From the NCBI GenBank assembly GCA_007125875.1, contig SLCI01000078.1, positions 1-25,523 of the forward strand: a stretch of 25,523 bases of DNA. Reading direction: 5' to 3'. Origin of the DNA: Kiritimatiellia bacterium (GTDB lineage: Bacteria; Verrucomicrobiota; Kiritimatiellia; SLAD01). Shown here in pieces: positions 24,142 through 25,523 of this stretch (position 1 is the stretch's first letter; each line of letters opens with the position of its first letter). The position numbers and the translations under genes are program-made. The notes beneath the pieces were generated by a model. That model saw only the letters and a list, made by a program, of their open reading frames with translations. It was not told the origin of the DNA and did no database searches.

Positions 24142-25523
24142 CTACTCTTGCGCAAAGGCCAGGTCTAGTTGGCTTGGTGCGGAGATGGCCTTTTCCATCC
24201 GAGCTAATGTGTGCCGCAAGCCTTCCTCAATGACGGGATGATAAAAGGGCATGCGGAGTAAGTCCTGCACAGTCAACTGTTGTTGGATACACCACGCGAG
24301 GAGATGACCAAGATGTTCCCCGATTGGCGCGCACATCGCGGTGCCCAGGAGTTGACCGGTTTGCGCATCCGCATACAGACGCAGGACACCGAAGTTCTCG
24401 TTCCTAATCAGGGCCCGTTCCTGATCGTCAAAGTCAAACTCGCCGATCACGATCTGTTCCGGATCCAGGCTGGCAAAGTCGCGCCCAGCGGCAACGATGT
24501 TGGGGTCGGTGAAGAGAATGTGCAAAGGTGTGCGTCGTTTAAAGGGCTGGGCAGACTCGCGTAGCGCATTGTATCCAGCCACAGTGCCGTCATCCCAAGC
24601 CTCATGCATAATTTCCTGTGCGCCATTGGCATCGCCTGCAATGAAGACGGGCAAGTCGCCGATTTGCATCGTCTCTGGATTATGAGCAGGCACGCCCCTT
24701 TTGTCTAAAGGTACGCCGAGCACTTCCAACCCCATATTGTCTACGTTTGGCCGGCGCCCGGTCGCCAAGAGCACGGCATCCACTTCCGTTTCGCGCTCTC
24801 CCGCCGTTACCTTGATGCCACCCTCGCAAGCACTCAGGGCGGGGGCATGCCCGCGCCAGAGCGTCATATCTTTGGCACCCATTTCTGCCACTTTATCCAA
24901 GACAACGGGGTCGGTCATGCCGGCCAAATGCATTGAGCGCGCGATGCCGGTGACCTCGATCCCAAGTCGCGCCATGGCCTGTCCCAATTCCAGACCAATC
25001 ACACCTAACCCGATCACCGCGACACGGCGAGGCAGTGTTTCCTGTTCAAAAAAGGTGTCGCTGGTCCAAATGCGGTCACCGAAGGCTTGCCAGTCATCTG
25101 GAATAATGGGTCGTGAGCCGGTCGCAATAACGACGGCCTTCGCGCGTATGATGAGTCCGTCCACCTCGAGCACAGTCGGCTCGATGAAGCGTGCGCGTCC
25201 TTTAATCAGTTGTTCGCCGAATTTGTCCGTCTTACGCACCATGTTGCCGGCAAAGCGATCACGCAATTCGCGCACCCGCCGCATGACGGCGGGCAGGTCA
25301 AGGGAGAGATGATCGGATCCTTGAATGCCCGATTGCTCGAAGTACGCGCGACGATGATAATCGTGTGCAATTTGGATAAACGCCTTCGAGGGCATGCAGC
25401 CCACGCGTGCGCAGGTGGTTCCATACGGACCATCTTGAATCAGGACAAATCGATCTGTTTTCTTGCGAATTTCCCGAATAGCCAGAAAGCCCGCTGTACC
25501 CGCACCAATAATTGCAACATCTA
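24142..25523 (-). CDS. Dihydrolipoyl-dehydrogenase-like flavoprotein (class I disulfide oxidoreductase), 5' end missing
   Basis: FAD- and NAD(P)-dependent oxidoreductase; 459 residues are visible and the frame stays open to the window end, with probably only a few N-terminal residues missing. From the first whole codon: FAD-binding IIGAGTAG at 5-11, redox-active disulfide TTCARVGCMPSK with Cys37 and Cys42, a second Rossmann motif VIGLGVIGLELG for NAD(P), FIAGDANG, and the C-terminal dimer-interface motif FYHPVIEEGL with the catalytic His-Glu pair. This matches dihydrolipoyl dehydrogenases of the Lpd3-like type better than classical E3 subunits, glutathione reductase or MerA (no extra Cys pair at the C-terminus). 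No 2-oxoacid dehydrogenase subunits lie nearby, so the physiological substrate is open. Confidence 0.88.
   Translation of the reverse strand, partial: DVAIIGAGTAGFLAIREIRKKTDRFVLIQDGPYGTTCARVGCMPSKAFIQIAHDYHRRAYFEQSGIQGSDHLSLDLPAVMRRVRELRDRFAGNMVRKTDKFGEQLIKGRARFIEPTVLEVDGLIIRAKAVVIATGSRPIIPDDWQAFGDRIWTSDTFFEQETLPRRVAVIGLGVIGLELGQAMARLGIEVTGIARSMHLAGMTDPVVLDKVAEMGAKDMTLWRGHAPALSACEGGIKVTAGERETEVDAVLLATGRRPNVDNMGLEVLGVPLDKRGVPAHNPETMQIGDLPVFIAGDANGAQEIMHEAWDDGTVAGYNALRESAQPFKRRTPLHILFTDPNIVAAGRDFASLDPEQIVIGEFDFDDQERALIRNENFGVLRLYADAQTGQLLGTAMCAPIGEHLGHLLAWCIQQQLTVQDLLRMPFYHPVIEEGLRHTLARMEKAISAPSQLDLAFAQE

Noticed and set aside
1..25523. Search for CRISPR arrays, tRNA/rRNA genes, insertion sequences, phage genes and defence clusters
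   Set aside because: No regularly spaced direct repeats, cloverleaf-like sequence, transposase, integrase or defence-type proteins were recognised; nearly all coding space is housekeeping genes.

Overview
This 25.5-kb window is a gene-dense, GC-moderate bacterial chromosome segment made almost entirely of housekeeping genes, with short structured repeats in several gene gaps. The nusA-infB-rbfA-truB-ribF order, RecR, PriA, Fmt and a full-length SMC mark it as bacterial. The first gene is nevertheless DNA topoisomerase VI subunit A, an enzyme mainly of archaea and plants that occurs only sporadically in bacteria. Together with a membrane-anchored Ser/Thr kinase, TTG and GTG starts and no sign of a plasmid or phage, this suggests an uncultured or little-studied lineage, perhaps of the PVC group (for example Kiritimatiellota). 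That placement is inference; no marker here settles it.

Layout. 1-881 (+): 3' part of topoisomerase VI subunit A. 882-1380: a 499-base gap holding an inverted-repeat element (971-1150), a likely promoter and the smc ribosome binding site; nothing recognised in 882-970. 1381-8154 (+): smc, a ThiD-ThiE fusion overlapping smc by one base, and a Ser/Thr protein kinase with one membrane span. 8155-8351: nested repeats at a convergent junction. 8352-9128 (-): exonuclease III. 9259-11714 (+): a histidine-phosphatase-clan protein overlapping a cytosolic GH20 hexosaminidase-like protein. 11715-11968: repeats at a second convergent junction. 11969-13723 (-): a PabB-PabC fusion. 13777-18030 (+): fmt, recR, yjbQ and priA. 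18031-18139: repeats at a third convergent junction. 18140-23612 (-): the nusA-infB-rbfA-truB-ribF translation operon, without rimP. 23722-25523 (-): a VanZ-like membrane protein and a dihydrolipoyl-dehydrogenase-like flavoprotein cut by the window end.

Themes. Chromosome handling and repair are represented by topoisomerase VI, SMC, RecR, PriA and ExoIII. Initiation and ribosome/tRNA maturation are represented by Fmt, IF-2, RbfA, TruB and NusA. Cofactor synthesis is represented by ThiDE, YjbQ, PabBC and RibF. Two cofactor enzymes are fusions.

The most unusual non-coding signal is a set of three short repeat families, each built from hairpins. They occupy all three convergent gene junctions and one tandem gap, and neither divergent gap. 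One family has the GTAG-plus-hairpin layout of REP elements. No REP-associated transposase, CRISPR array, insertion sequence, tRNA or rRNA was seen. I found no convincing new multi-gene system; the best leads are the bacterial topoisomerase VI beside smc, the REP-like mosaics, the alternating palindromes over the exonuclease III start, and the forced 80-base rbfA/truB overlap.
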